From assembly GCA_930367205.1 (NCBI GenBank), contig OV884011.1, positions 126,923,208 to 126,987,207 on the forward strand: a stretch of 64,000 bases of DNA, written 5' to 3'. Both the position numbers and the translations under genes were made by a program. Below the pieces are notes generated by a model. That model was not told the DNA's origin. It worked only from the letters and a program-made list of their open reading frames with translations, and ran no database searches. The DNA is from Acanthosoma haemorrhoidale. Taxonomy: Eukaryota; Arthropoda; Insecta; Hemiptera; Acanthosomatidae. Below are positions 11,014 to 23,427 of the stretch, piece by piece; the stretch's first letter is position 1, and every line of letters begins with the position of its first letter.

Positions 11014-13119
11014 GTGTTAGCTTGACAACCCGCTGGTGGTTCTTGACTTCATCTGAACTAAGAGGCCACCGTGCAGTATTCGTAATGATTTCCAATCATT
11101 TTGTTATTAACGTCTCCACATGATTTTAGAATAAATAACAGTCCATATGAAGCATATTAGGATTATTGAAAGTACAAATTAAATAAAAATTATGTAATTT
11201 CAAAATAAGAAATCAAAGCCTTTCTTCCTTAAATTCCTTAGGGTTATTTTTTATTATTCCATTAGGGGATTTATTCTGGTAATGTTGGACGTCCCTTTAT
11301 TCGCCTTGACGAGTCAACCCGTAGATTTTTAATAGGATTTAGACGTTGTACTAATTACCAAGCCCGGCAATATATCGGAAGAAATAATTAATATCCAATC
11401 AATGTGTTTTTATAATTATCAAAAAATGAAGTGGTTTTTTTATTATTGATAAATTATTCACTTATTGTGTTTTGTGAGTGAAAATTAAAATAGATAATAA
11501 AAAAGTGTCATATTATTTTATTTAAGTGTAATGAATATTATGACAGAAATAGTTATAGTAAAAATAAACACCCACCATACCTCTTATTAAATATACCTTG
11601 CAGTACTCACCTGGAAAAAAAAAAAAAAAAAAATTGACATTAAATTCAATTTTGTTAATGAACAGTTATTCAAAATTTAATTTTTATCAGGTAACATTAA
11701 AATTAACAAAAAAAAATTTTAACTTGACTCAGTTTATTAGGAGACCAGTGCCTGGAACCGCATAGAGCTCCCGTTGTTTAGAAGCATTGAACAACCTGAA
11801 AGAACATTAAAAGAAAAATTGATTACTCGAAGTAAATAATAAAATTAAATATAAATATTGAGTAGCCTTATGTTGTATTTATTGCCAAGCCCGATTATCA
11901 GAAGAAAGATCGATTGTCCCACGTTCTAAAAAGTATTCAATCGATCAGAATTTTAAAGATATAACCCCTAACACACCGAATATGTACTAATAACTATTTT
12001 CACCTATTCACCTTGAATATATCTATAAGTTGACAAAGTTTCAGCAAACCAAGTACGTCTGCATCCAGGACCTGCAGACCATAAGGATGGCGTCAACTGT
12101 ACAAGACATTTGTGCGAACTTTCTCCACGCAAGCCCACACAATTTATATTATTCTATAATTTTTAATTGAATATATAATTAATGATCTCGAAGTCCTGAC
12201 TAGTAATATTTAATTTTGCTATTGTCTCTTTAAATTATTGTGAGCAGATATGTAGCTCCTTAATAGGGAAGAAGGAATCAGGGAGAAGCGTTAGACACCG
12301 AATGTTTAAAAGATTTTACTCCATTACTCCCTACAGTGCTGGAAAGCTCTGGGTGTTTTTGGAAAAGCTTTGGAGCCCTGGAGTCCTGGAGTAGTATTTG
12401 TCTCTCAAATGGGTCTTAACCTAGAGCCAAACCATAAGAGCTGTTTCCAGGAACATGGCAAAGGATAGGTCACAGAGCTTTTACCACCGAAAGAGAAAGA
12501 TAGAAATCCAGGGTTTGTGGCAAACCATGTCGCTCAAAAGAAAAAATGCTCTGATTTCGATGGCTAGTAACCATTTTATTATTCTAGGCTAACCTTTGGT
12601 TAGAAATACTATCATGAACACTGCGGCCGTTATTGATGACTTTTTCAACTTAGCCTTATCTCAGTATTACTTGATAAAAAAAAAAAAACCAAAAAAAAAA
12701 GGTTTTTTGTTGATAAAAAAGGTTTTAGTGAAATATTTATATCATTTAATTTCGTGGAAGAGTGCTTCGGAAGAATATATGCGCATGTGTGGCATTCAAA
12801 AGAAGCCGAGTTTTTCTTCGACGGGAGACCATGAGTCTCAAAAAGACAATTGGAATTACTTGATAATAATTATTGGCCGGACTTGTGGTGGACGGAAAGG
12901 TTACGAATGGCATGTCTTAATATTTATTATCAGTTCAAAAACAGTTTATACTCTGCAAAAGTTTGACGTCAAATTATTTGTGTAGTAGCTTTTTTGCGAC
13001 TGGTGATTGACCTTTCGTTCTCTTTATCCCTAAACATCAATCATTTTTCTATTACTATACTAACTCTGGTAAGAGGGCGTTTCAATATCATGTACTATGA
13101 AATATATATTACAGTTTTT
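11014..13119. other. AT-rich DNA; one unsupported 129-codon frame
   Basis: No gene recognised. An open frame at 12596-12985 (+) contains poly-Lys encoded by A runs and shows no family motif, so it is not called. An 18-A run lies near 11614-11632. Confidence 0.5.
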
Positions 13120-13830
13120 AAGACACTCAAAACTGGTCCCAAATGTAACTCTCGTTATTATTTCTACGCATAATATACATATTTCAAAAATTACAACTTA
13201 GTAGCTCATAATCGATTGTAATACAATAGATATTTATTAAATTTTAGTCAATGAAAAATAAAATATATATATACATGTTTTTTTTTTAATATATTTTTTG
13301 AATGTGTATTGGTGTTTTCCTTCATATTTATAGAACCTTATTAATGAAAACGTTTAATAGTAATCAAACAATAATTGAAAGCCGAAATAACTTTATAAGG
13401 AAGCAAATATTTGATGATTTTTTTGTTTGGAAGTGTATTAAACACTGAGTTACCAAAGATGAATTTCTGAGCTGGTTAATAGGAACGCACATTTAATGAT
13501 GAACGTGAAGTATATATGAAAATTATATAATGAGAATATATTCTGAACAATATTTTTTCCTGTTGGCTTTTAAATTATCGTTCCATTAACTTGCTCAGGG
13601 TTTCATCTCCTTCTAATTTAATGTTTAATACACTTCCAAACAAAAAATGTAGGGCGCCTAAAAAGCATCAAATAAAATTATTACGGCTTTGAATTCTTTT
13701 TCAATTAATATTAAACGTTTTCAGTGATAAGGGGCTATTAATATGAAGGAAACCCCCAATACATATTCAAAAAAATTAAACTTGAACTTGAACTACTATA
13801 GTTACATTTTGGACCAGTTTTGAGTGTCTT
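13120..13830. mobile_element. Foldback (long inverted-repeat) element
   Basis: The left arm (about 13121-13465) and right arm (about 13590-13830) are diverged reverse complements (roughly three quarters identical by eye). Anchors are AGACACTCAAAACTGGTCC at the outer ends and TTTGTTTGGAAGTGTATTAA at the inner ends, around a loop of about 130 bases. No coding capacity. This fits a non-autonomous MITE/foldback transposon. Confidence 0.75.
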
Positions 13831-13998
13831 CAAATCTTGTTACATAATTGTAACAATGTAAATAAATTTATATGTTAATCCTTCTGGACCACTAAAAGTA
13901 TATTGTAAGTTTTAGTAAGCCTGTTGAACTAATTTAGGGGATTAAAAATCTTATATTATTTTTATAAATGAAATTCTTTTTGCATTGATGTCTTATAT

Positions 13999-14054
13999 GT
14001 GTCCTTAACCAAGGGGTTAAAAAGAGAATTTTAAAACGTTAGTACCTTCTGAAC
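13999..14054 (-). repeat. Right copy of the perfect 56-bp inverted repeat
   Basis: Exact reverse complement of 5867-5922. Flanks on the two sides (ACGTAAAC left, TTATGCCC right) show no target duplication. Confidence 0.8.
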
Positions 14055-15927
14055 TTATGCCCAAAGTTATTTGGAGGGATGTGGATTCAATCTCTAAAAT
14101 GTCAGTAGGATTGTATCTGTCGGGAATGGTTGAACAATTGTCGGAGGTCAACAATTGTCGGAAAAGGTGGATTGTTGTAGTTAATAACATGGACCATGTT
14201 CCATGTAGGCGTTAATATATCTGACTCCATTTATTGATAGGAATGTGTCCCGACAAGACACTGTGTTCAGGATGAGGTTCAGAGGTTCATAAAGAATAAG
14301 ACCAGTTTTCAGAGTTCGGGCGAGAGATCGGCAGCGTAATAGGTACAAGTCGTCAGAGGCCTGCTAGAGGCTGTGAGGCAAGGTGCCGTCGTAGAGGTGT
14401 GGCATAGAGAGAATAGACTAGCGGAAGGCTGAGTAGGCGTATCGCGACGCGTGATAGCGGCTATCTGTATGTAGAGACTTGAAAAGAGTGAAGAATGAGC
14501 CTGCCAGGGCCAAGTGGCCCTGGTGTCAAGTTACAAGTAGTGTGGCTCAGGAGACTAGGAAACAGAGTGTCGAATGAGCTTACCAGGGCCAAGTGGCCCT
14601 GGTGTAAAGTGACAAGAAGTGCGGCTGTGGAGACTAAGACACAGGGAAACAGAGTGTCTCTCAGGGCGGAAAACCCTTGATACAAATAGGCGTGTCCCCT
14701 CCCTGCCGGGAGGCGGAGCCTGTGTGCAGGTTGTGTGTTTTATTATCCCGTTGGTCCAAAAGGGTGTGTTTTTATGATGTAACACCTACCGAGTTCGTGA
14801 CTAAGCTGTTCCCAGCAAGATTTTATGACCACGGGAACGTGACTGAAGGTCATTCTAAGGGGCGGTGTGAACTACCCTAGGTTTTATTGCCATACCCTAT
14901 CCTCTGTTACTTGTTTTTATCTCTGCCGATCCCTCTATGATTTATTACCAGAAGTTACATAGATTTGCATTTCTATTATAATACATTATGAACCCGAGTG
15001 TAGGGTAATTTACATATATAGTTAGTGCTTCGCTACATATCACTACAGTATCATTTGCATCATCAAGTGCTAACGGACAGGTGAAAGTCATCTCATACCA
15101 GTATGCAAGTACAGTTCTCTCTTCTTGCTTGCCATCAAAGATTGTAATGGATTCAGGAAACGTGTAGAATAGCTCACACTTTTACGGTAAAGTAGAGAAC
15201 GAGTCCCCCGTCAATTGAGCATTTTTCGCGAAGGGTTGAAGGACGAAAGCATAGAAGAGAGGAAATAAAGATGAATACGAAACTGGAGATTATCTCCATC
15301 TTCAATGCACCATATCTGCAAGATCTTCACCATGAACAGGCTCTTATGGTTATAGACAGGGGGGAGGTGCTTCACTTCTCGAGTATTGAATGAGGTCTAT
15401 CTGAACAAGAAAGTGTCCCTTGTACCTCACCTCTTTCAGCGGCCTAACATGAAAGGGTTCCGACCCGACAAAGCTCATCCACTGACAGAGCAGTTGGACG
15501 ATTGAAAGAAGAATTAAACACGTTGCAAGGTCCCATATTTGTGGGCTCTGCAGTGGAGGCCAGGTATCCGGGGGGGTGAGGTCCCACCATTGTGGGACCA
15601 GTCAAAACATTTTCCACCCCGGTGAAGTTGTAACTCATCCCTGTGAGGAAGAGCTGTCAGTCTGTTTCACCCGGATCATCGTTCACGCGCCAATGGCTTT
15701 AGTTAACCATTAACCAGTCATTTGTCAAAATGAACATGGCTCTCCACAACATTTGAAATAAAAAGTATGCCCAAAAGAATACCTGTAAAAATTACGGTTT
15801 CGTTAACAAAGACCCTCGTAAACGATCACTCAAAGGGCGTCTGTCTGTCTGTTAAACATTTATTATAAGATTTAGGAAATATGAAAAATATAGCCATCAC
15901 CATAAACCATGACTGTTATTTATATAA
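14055..15927. other. GC-richer non-coding DNA with palindromes
   Basis: A moderately GC-rich island (about 14330-14880) carries the duplicated palindrome at 14504 and 14583. An AACAATTGTCGGA motif is repeated in tandem near 14129-14161. No gene recognised; open frames here are short and overlap on both strands. Confidence 0.5.
14504..14602. repeat. Two copies of a 20-bp perfect palindrome, 79 bases apart
   Basis: CCAGGGCCAAGTGGCCCTGG differs from its own reverse complement only in the central AG. It occurs at 14504-14523 and 14583-14602 within a diverged tandem duplication of about 79 bases (CAGAGTGTCGAATGAGC and similar). Confidence 0.75.
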
Positions 15928-16392
15928 AACTTCTTTATTGTGCTAAAATTACAATCTGCCTTATTAGGCAATAAGTAATTGAGATAAATGTTCTCATTCA
16001 TACCATATTTACAACTCATTATTCACTCGCTCATTCATACAATATTTACATTATATAAACAGCCCAGAGACCTCATAAATCCATATGGTTGTCACCTCCC
16101 TCGCATGCGAAAGAGGAAGCAGAGTCCTGGGAAGTCCCCCAATCTCCTCCGTCACCGGAAGTCAGCCGCGTCACTGGATACGAGCCAGTGGAGGCTGACG
16201 AAGAGTGCGAAAGCCACATTCGCTTAGGACATGATTGGAGAAACTGGACATTACCAGGACTCCCACTGTCACGTATTTATAGTAGGTCACGAGGCCACTG
16301 CCTTCAGTCTCTGAGGAGGATTACAGGGATGATTGGTACACTGCAATGACTGTGCTAGGGAATTAGGGTGGTTGGATAGGTTAATATTTTAC
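15928..16392 (-). mobile_element. Jockey LINE 3' end, second copy
   Basis: Minus-strand copy of the 3' region seen at 10700-11013: ACAATCTGCCTTATTAGGCA near 15950 and CGAGGCCACTGCC near 16288, reaching the RT C-terminal HPN-like coding end near 16370. Non-coding and 5'-truncated. Confidence 0.75.
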
Positions 16393-17510
16393 AAAGGTAT
16401 GTTTTGTGTTGATCAATGGATGGAATTATTCATTTAAATTGAAAATAGGTAAAGCATAATTGAATTTATGATAAGATATCTGATCTATTTGATTGAATGA
16501 ACGTTAAATGAAATGATGGTTACTTGTTAACCAAAAACAAATTCATATCTGATTGATTAGGGTATCAAATTAAAGTTGTTGACGCCCTGGTTAATAATAT
16601 GACAATTGTTTGGACATGAGCGGGTTATTATTACAAGAATTTCATAAATGTGTTAAATATACAGAGTCCCATTTCATTGATAAGGCAATAAAATACAATA
16701 TATATATTTTTCATAAGGCCAAAAATAAGAAGAGATAAAAATATTTTATTAATATCATCCTTTTGTAATAGAAAATAAAAAAAATAAATCATCACAAAAT
16801 GATAATATTAATAAAATATGTTTATATCCTCTTACAAAATTCAAGCCAGTGATTATACTATTACAAAATTAAAATTGTTTATATATTTTATGAAAAAATT
16901 ACACTGACAATACCAGAGGTGTAACCTGAAGGGGTAGAGTTAAATATTTTTAGACAGGAGAAGAATCATTAAATGAATTATAATTAAACATATATAGTAG
17001 TTAAATGGTATTTATAGCATACATAATATGCATTTTACATTATATTATACATTATTTCACCCCAATTTTCCTCTGGCTATGCTCCACCACATTACTAAAA
17101 TTATAAAATGGATTTAGAAATAGGCAAATATCCTTTGTGATGCCAGTTTTTCATTCTATGGGTATAAAGTAAAAAGTTAATTAAGTATAAGTCAACTTTC
17201 ACAATTAAGAAGTCTTGTTACCATGTAATGTATAAATTATTTATTTGTTACAATGAATGGTGATTATTACAATTTATGAAAACTATCACCAAATACTTTT
17301 ATTAATACTGTTTTGGTTAGAATTCCTACAATATTCTCAATTCATGATGAGAAATGATTTATACTGATTTATGATACAACACAATTATTTAATTCTAATA
17401 AATTCTTAAAGATACTAATTGAACAATAAAAAATTGAAGCAATCTACAAAATTCATCCGTAATTAAAATATAGTGATATTTCATCTTTAAAAAAGTCAAT
17501 AAAACGTTTT
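16393..17510. other. AT-rich DNA downstream of the cytochrome b5 exon
   Basis: No gene recognised. A 20-base inverted repeat (TATTTTATTAATATCAT and its complement) lies near 16740 and 16800. The part nearest 17510 is presumably the 3' untranslated region of the cytochrome b5-like gene. Confidence 0.5.
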
Positions 17511-17708
17511 TTATATTTGAGTTTTAAATTCTTCCATTCTCTTTGTCCAGTCAGAAAACGGAAGGTTCAGATGTTCGGATTCTGGAAGAATGCCTATAAG
17601 GTAATTGTCCATTGCGGATAATGGTACAGCAGAATGACCAGCTCCTAAAAATACCAGAGAAGCATCTCTACCAGCATTTTCCAATAGAACTTCATAACCT
17701 CCAGGATG
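17511..17708 (-). CDS. Last exon of a cytochrome b5-domain protein
   Basis: Seen: a minus-strand acceptor TTTTCAG opens directly into HPGGYEVLLENAGRDA, then GAGHSAV, YLIGILPE and 65 residues in all before TAA at 17513-17511. Known: HPGG and the later GHS carry the two axial heme-ligand His residues of cytochrome b5 folds, and Y.IG.LP is the conserved end of the core. The protein would carry electrons to partner oxidoreductases. No membrane anchor follows the domain, so this looks like a soluble or N-terminally extended type. The N-terminal exon (with the YDVT.FL motif) was not found; the upstream intron is occupied by an LTR element starting 58 bases away. The intron phase is 0. Confidence 0.9.
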   Translation of the reverse strand, partial: HPGGYEVLLENAGRDASLVFLGAGHSAVPLSAMDNYLIGILPESEHLNLPFSDWTKRMEEFKTQI

Positions 17709-17765
17709 CTGAAAATTTTTATCATTTCATATTAATAAATATTATATATAACTACATATATATAT

Positions 17766-17950
17766 TATTAAAATATTTATGTTCTTTTAATATAAGATAA
17801 CGTAATTTTATTTTTAATTTAATTTTATTTTATTTTATTAGTTATTAACTGATGTTTAAGGTTCTTCTAACAAAATTTATTCTGGCAAAAGATTATATTT
17901 AATTACAAAAAAAACAACTTAAATTAATTATTTATAAATACTTGTTAACA
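17766..17950 (-). repeat. 3' LTR of the cytochrome b5-intron element
   Basis: Matches 20258-20421; longer because of extra TTTTATT units near 17810-17842. Confidence 0.85.
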
Positions 17951-18649
17951 ATTTTGCTTCTTCTTCTTCTTTTATCCTCATCAATTATTTTCAAGCCAAA
18001 TCAGTTCTTTTTTCTTTTGTTGCAATGGCTCTTCTTGGTTCTGCTAAGTCCAATACCACTAACTAAAAGAAATTTTAAAGTTTTTCTGACACACAATTTA
18101 CAGCTAACATGTATCACGGGCTGATCCCAAAACTAGAGTGAGTAATGCTGTGTGTTCTCATCATAACAACAACTATACTCTAAATGTTTTTACATTATAA
18201 CTAGACCCAGACACCTACCAGGCCGGTCCCATAACTAGATTGAGAATAATTATGTGTGTGTTTTCATTATCACAACAACCAGTATACTATCCTTTGTTTT
18301 TTTCATACACTCTCACTTGTTTTTATTTTGCCTTCTTGATACGTTGGATTAATTATTATGTAAAAACTCCACAATCTCTAATATCACAACCTACGGGTTG
18401 TGACATTCGGGTCCGCTCCGATTTAAAATTTTTTTGAGCTTGTCGATAAAAATTTTTCATTCCACTTTACTTTTGATTTCACTATTCACTTTTTTAGCAC
18501 TTTAACAATTTGCATTTTCTTATAACTAAATGACAATATCAAATTATGTCACCAAAATTTTACATTTTTCATTTCAACCATTTACATCACAAATGTAATT
18601 GTACCTTACAGACATCTTAACTTTTAACTATAGTACCATAAATTTATAA

Positions 18650-19240
18650 TTTCCAAGTTTTTACATTGCTGGGTTGACAATATCTTCATAATAAAGTATT
18701 AATTACTTTTAAATTTCAAACTTTTATATAGCTTTTAATATTTACCAACTTGATTGTACAAAATATAAACATACTAACATTTTAATACATTAGAATAAAA
18801 TTCAATTTTTTAAGTTTTTACATGTGTCTATTTGACACTATTTTCATATAAGGTTTTAATGAATTCTAAGTTTTCAATTTTTTCTATAGATGTTAACATC
18901 TTTGATTGTCCAAATAAACATTATACCATTTTAATACAATACAATAAATTTCAATTCACTTTTCAAGTTTTTACATTTGCCTGATTGCCATTATTTTACA
19001 ATAGGTTTTTCAATTAATTTTAATTTTCAAGTTTTTAGATAGATTTTAACATATTGACAAATTTGATTTTACAAATAAACATACTAACATTTAAACATTA
19101 CAATAAACTTTACTTTTCAAGGTTTTACTTTTGTCCGATTGACATTTTTTTATAATAAGTTTTTTCAATTGATTTTAATTTTCTATTGTTTATATAGATA
19201 CAGTTTTATATTTCATCCGATTAGCATTATTTCATAATAC
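18650..19240. repeat. Degenerate tandem repeat, unit about 150-165 bases
   Basis: The block CAAGTTTTTACAT...GATTGAC...TTTTAA recurs near 18651, 18816, 18963 and 19119, with intervening AAATAAACATACTAACATTT. At least four diverged units inside the LTR element. Confidence 0.65.
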
Positions 19241-20103
19241 TAAAGTATAACTCTTTTTCTTCTTTTTTTATAATTATACTCTATGGTATTAAAAACATAC
19301 CTGAAATTATTTTTAAAATCTTTCCTTTTATTTATTTTCATGTTATTTCCACTAAACTCGTAAAAGGGGATTTCACTAAAATGATATGAAATTTTATATT
19401 CAAATTTATCCCAATCCAAAATTTTACCTATTGTATTTTTAAATTTACTTAAGGTTTTTATTGGGTCAGATTTTTTAAATTGTTGAATCTCTAACTTATC
19501 ATGATTATTATTTACTCGTATTATATCACGATTAATTACCGATTTAGTTTCACCAGGGTTACTTGTTATTTTAATTTTATTTTGTTCCTTTATACTTTTT
19601 ATAACCTCCGCTTCCTTCTCCTTTTTATTACTTGTCTCCTTAATTTCTTTTTTATATGAACCTAAATCATTTTTAATTAATTTTTGTTTATTATCTACGA
19701 GTTTATTTTCGGTTTCGAAGTTAATTTCTTTAAAATCATTTTTCTGATTTTCCAGTTCCGGTTTTAAATCCGTTTCTAAAGTACGTATTTTTTTTATCCA
19801 TTTTATCATTTAAATCTTTGAAAGAATTTTGTAATTTTTGTTCTAATATTTCAAATCTTTCTGTTTCTTCTTGTTTTAATTCTAATAAATTTTGTTTATT
19901 TTCTATCATTAATCTTAACATCTTTTCAATCTTACTTTCCTCTGGACTTGATTCATTTAAACTAAAATTTTGATCATTGTTTGATACTGGACTATCAAGT
20001 GATTGCCTTTTACTAACCTCATTTTCTTTATTATCTACATATCTATTTATTATAGTTTGCTCATTTGGATCAATATTGACACACTATGCTTATCTTTTTC
20101 CAT
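19240..20103 (-). pseudogene. Coiled-coil Gag-like gene of the LTR element, frameshifted
   Basis: Starts at ATG 20103 (MEKDKHSVS). A frame change near 20070 and another near 19740-19810 join Lys/Glu-rich pieces: SPEESKIEKMLRLMIENKQN, a coiled-coil-like run, and a C-terminal piece with FKNTIGKILDWDKFEYKISY ending at 19240. Glu/Lys-rich coiled-coil Gag proteins are common in insect Gypsy elements, but I recognise no specific capsid motif. The assignment rests mainly on its position after the primer site. Confidence 0.5.
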
Positions 20104-20257
20104 CACTGAATTCTATCAATATGAATCTTAACCACAAATACAATTTTTAACTTTAGCCCTAACCTTTATATTAAATTTAAACGCAATTTTCGTGACACTA
20201 TCTAAACAATCCTTTAGCCAGATTACTTCGTTATCGGTCCTTATGTTGGGCGCCAAA

Positions 20258-20421
20258 TATTAAAATATTTACGTTCTTTTAATATAAGATAACATAATTT
20301 TATTTTATTAGTTATTAACTGATGTTTAAGGTTCTTATAACAAAATTTATTCTGGCAAAAGATTATATTTAATAACAAAAAAAAACAACTTAAATTAATT
20401 ATTTATAAATACTTGTTTACA
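20258..20421 (-). repeat. 5' LTR of the cytochrome b5-intron element
   Basis: Matches 17766-17950 apart from the missing T-rich units and a few substitutions. It lies next to the Lys-like primer site on the minus strand. Confidence 0.85.
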
Positions 20422-20423
20422 AT

Positions 20424-20519
20424 GAGTGTAAAAAGAGAGGACAGAACTGCGACGTGAATTAAAGCCTTCTGCCAACGACGAGGCCACGAGGCAGATTACA
20501 CATTTCAAAGAAGCTACTG
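20424..20519 (+). other. Possible exon fragment before a strong splice donor
   Basis: One plus-strand frame reads ELRRELKPSANDEATRQI and ends at CTACTG|GTGAGT, a good donor site. No family recognised and no partner exon found. It begins directly at the outer edge of the LTR. Weak. Confidence 0.2.
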
Positions 20520-21533
20520 GTGAGTACCAGGTAAACTACAATCTTTCGCCGTTAGAGACAGTTAGTTTTATACATCCGTGTTTTCCAAGTGAATTGTATT
20601 TTCTTAAATATTTAATGTTCAAGATAGTTAAGGTTGAATTAGATTAAAATACGAGTGTTTGTATGTCAGAACCCTACCAGAGTTTTAATTATTAAAATAG
20701 TGAATTCATAAATAATTCAATGATTAAGAAAGTGTTTATTATTAAATATTGAGACCTAATATTATTATTTGTTTGTAACGAAGTCGTTACTTAGTGTCCC
20801 CACGTGTAGAAATAATTTTGAGGATTGATATAATCCGTACCGCATGGTGTCACCACATATATGTGGATAGGCTTACAGCCATAAGAGGGTAAGTAGGGTA
20901 TTTAATAGGTTTTTTTTTATATCTGGTAAATTTATTATTAATATCCTTAACTTTTAACATCACTATAATATATACATTGTTGCGTCCACTCTTTCATTCC
21001 TAATGTTTCAACATTACACATACATTCTATATTGATAAATGTAATAAAGCCTAGAAACCCGGTAAATCACCATACACCTCTCCAGCAAAGGTGGAAAAAG
21101 CAAGAATTGGGGAGATCCTCACGCAGCTCCTGCAGCCACATTTCTAGGAGAGAGCCTCAGAAGCTCAGGACATGAAAGGAGAATACTAGCTTGTAGCGAC
21201 CGCTAACTACATAAGATAAACCACCCTATACTCTATTGTATATATATTGCAAATTAACTTAAACAAATGTAAATAACAATACCCAACATAAATCATTGTA
21301 AATGTTGTAAACAATAAAGACGCACCTGCAAGGGAATTAGTTATAGGAGCTGGGCCACCCGCTACCCGTAGCAGGTACTAAAGCGAACCAAACCAGGGCT
21401 GGAGACCCTTACCCGGGTTAGGTATCAGTGACTCAGGCCAGGGCTGTCAAAAAACAAAGGCCACCATATACTAAGCTGGGGTTGGGTACAATAAAACCGA
21501 AGCCAGCTGGGTATATAAGACCCGCGGTTTGGG
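20520..21533. other. Non-coding DNA left of the truncated LINE
   Basis: No gene recognised. 21480-21533 includes GTATATAAGACCCGCGG, a TATA-like promoter or LTR sequence that the LINE insertion separated from its downstream part (23468 onward). Confidence 0.4.
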
Positions 21534-21544
21534 GCTGTAATTCA

Positions 21545-23427
21545 GAAACTTCGTAGCACTCACGGAGATCACAGAAAGTTTTGGAAGTTGTTGAAGACTA
21601 CAAAAGGCAAGACAGCCACTGTCCGTCTTCACGAAGGCGACAATGTTCTGACTGCTGAGCAACAGGCAACAAAACTGGCCGACCATTACGCTAGGGATAT
21701 TACGGCTCGGACGGGATACTACCGCATGCCTCCTCCGGTAGATGATGAACAGAACCACATGTTTGTATCACCGAAGCAGCTCAAGGCGATTCTTCGCCGG
21801 TGTCAGGGAAACCGAGCACCAGGGCACGACGGGATACAAACAGTGCTGCTCAAACAAATGCCGAGGAGAGGGATAGTACAACTAGCAAACTTATACAACT
21901 CTTGTATAAGATTGCGGTACTTTCCTGACACATGGAAACAAGCCATCTTGTTTCCATTACTGAAGCCAGCCAAGAGTGGAGATCAGCCAGCCCACTACCG
22001 CCCGATCAGTCTGCTACCACAAATGGGGAAAATCTTTGAGAAAATTCTTTTGAATTATCTCAAAGATTACTGCTCGGAAAATGACATCATTCCGCCAGAG
22101 CAGACTGGATTCCAATCCAGTATGAGCGCAGAGCACCCCCTTCTGAAGGTGCAGTCAGAAGTTAGCCATAACATGAATAGAAACATAGCCACGGCTATGA
22201 TTTCCATTGATTGCACCCAAGCATTCGACTCGGTGTCTCACGGGACACTGTGTCAAATGCTCTGCGACCGGGAATGGCCGGAACAACTGTATTCAATTCT
22301 GGCTAGCTTCCTGAAAAACAGATCGCTGCGGGTGAGAGTGGGTGAAAGCTTCTCCGAAGCTGTGCCACTGACCTGTGGAGTACCCCAAGGAGCCGTCTTA
22401 TCCCCTGTACTATTCAACGTATACACGTCTGAGATTGTTGGAGCCCGGTACAAAAATACCACAGTTACTGCTTTCGCAGATGACATAGCGGTGTACAGCA
22501 GCAGCTTGAGTGCCAAGGTAGCTCTAAGACAGGCTGAAGCAGCCTGTAACCAGATCAGTGAGAGATTGGGGAGACTCAATATCTCTGTAAATGCGGGTAA
22601 GACTGACTGTGTAATTTTCTCTTTTCAAAAGGGAAAAAGCCCGCTCCCTACTAGTTACATAGTAGGAACGGAGAAAAATTCACCAGCCAACAACCTAGTA
22701 TATCTGGGAATTAAAATGGACAGACACCTCCATTTTAGTAGCCATTTTGCGAAGAAGTTGAAGCATACTCGCATGAAGTCTTACCGGCTTACGCACTTAT
22801 TAACTTCCCCCAATCTATCACTGCGTCTCAAACTATTGATATACAAGAGCATACTAAGGCCTACTCTGCTTTATGGTGCACCGCTATTTCGTTATCTGAC
22901 GTATATGACAGCTAAGAAACTCCAACAATTCCAAAACGGTATACTGATGAAAGAGGTACTTCATTCGAGCAGCGAAGAAACAGTGAGCTGCATGAGATAT
23001 TTGAGCTGCCTACGGTGGATGAATTCATCCAGCGTAGACATATCAAATTTTTCGACTCATTACAATATCTAACAAACCCAGTGTTTAACACTATAACCCC
23101 CGCTCCGTTCCCCCAACGATGGCAGGACGCTGTCGCGGCTGGAACCCTCTAGTCCTAGGTTCTAGGTAGAGATTTAGTTTGTTTTGTTTAGTTTTGTTTG
23201 TTTTGTTTTGTTCCTAGTGTTTAGTGTTGGTGTCGGTGACAAATAGAAGGTGAGCCTCATCACCTAGTGTTGTATAAGAACAATGAACTATTAACGACAA
23301 TAAAAATTTATTATATTTAGGCACTCCGCCAAATGCATGTAAATGCAGAAAGAGGAGAAATATGTAATCCAAATATTTCGTTATTTTTCTTATTTGTAAA
23401 TTGTATTGTTTTGTTGAGGTTTTGAAA

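Larger units (their letters stand above)
17766..20421 (-). mobile_element. Deleted LTR retrotransposon in the cytochrome b5 intron
   Basis: Direct repeats at 17766-17950 and 20258-20421 are its LTRs. On the minus strand the right-hand LTR is followed by a primer site, TTTGGCGCCCAACATAAGG, partly matching tRNA-Lys. The left-hand LTR is preceded by a polypurine tract (AAAAGAAGAAGAAGAAGC, about 17954-17975). The interior holds a coiled-coil Gag-like frame and about 1.3 kb of AT-rich repeats, with no protease, RT or integrase, so it is non-autonomous. No clear target duplication was seen. Confidence 0.85.

Noticed and set aside
12596..12985. 129-codon frame with poly-Lys
   Set aside because: Driven by A runs, no conserved motif, and no splice or promoter context.
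5867..14054. piggyBac-type element bounded by TTAA
   Set aside because: TTAACCCC/GGGGTTAA occurs in both termini, but the inverted identity continues 34 bases beyond the TTAA on each side, which a TTAA target duplication would not produce.
14461..14880. Overlapping open frames on both strands
   Set aside because: They fall in a palindromic, stop-poor GC-rich segment and show no protein family pattern.
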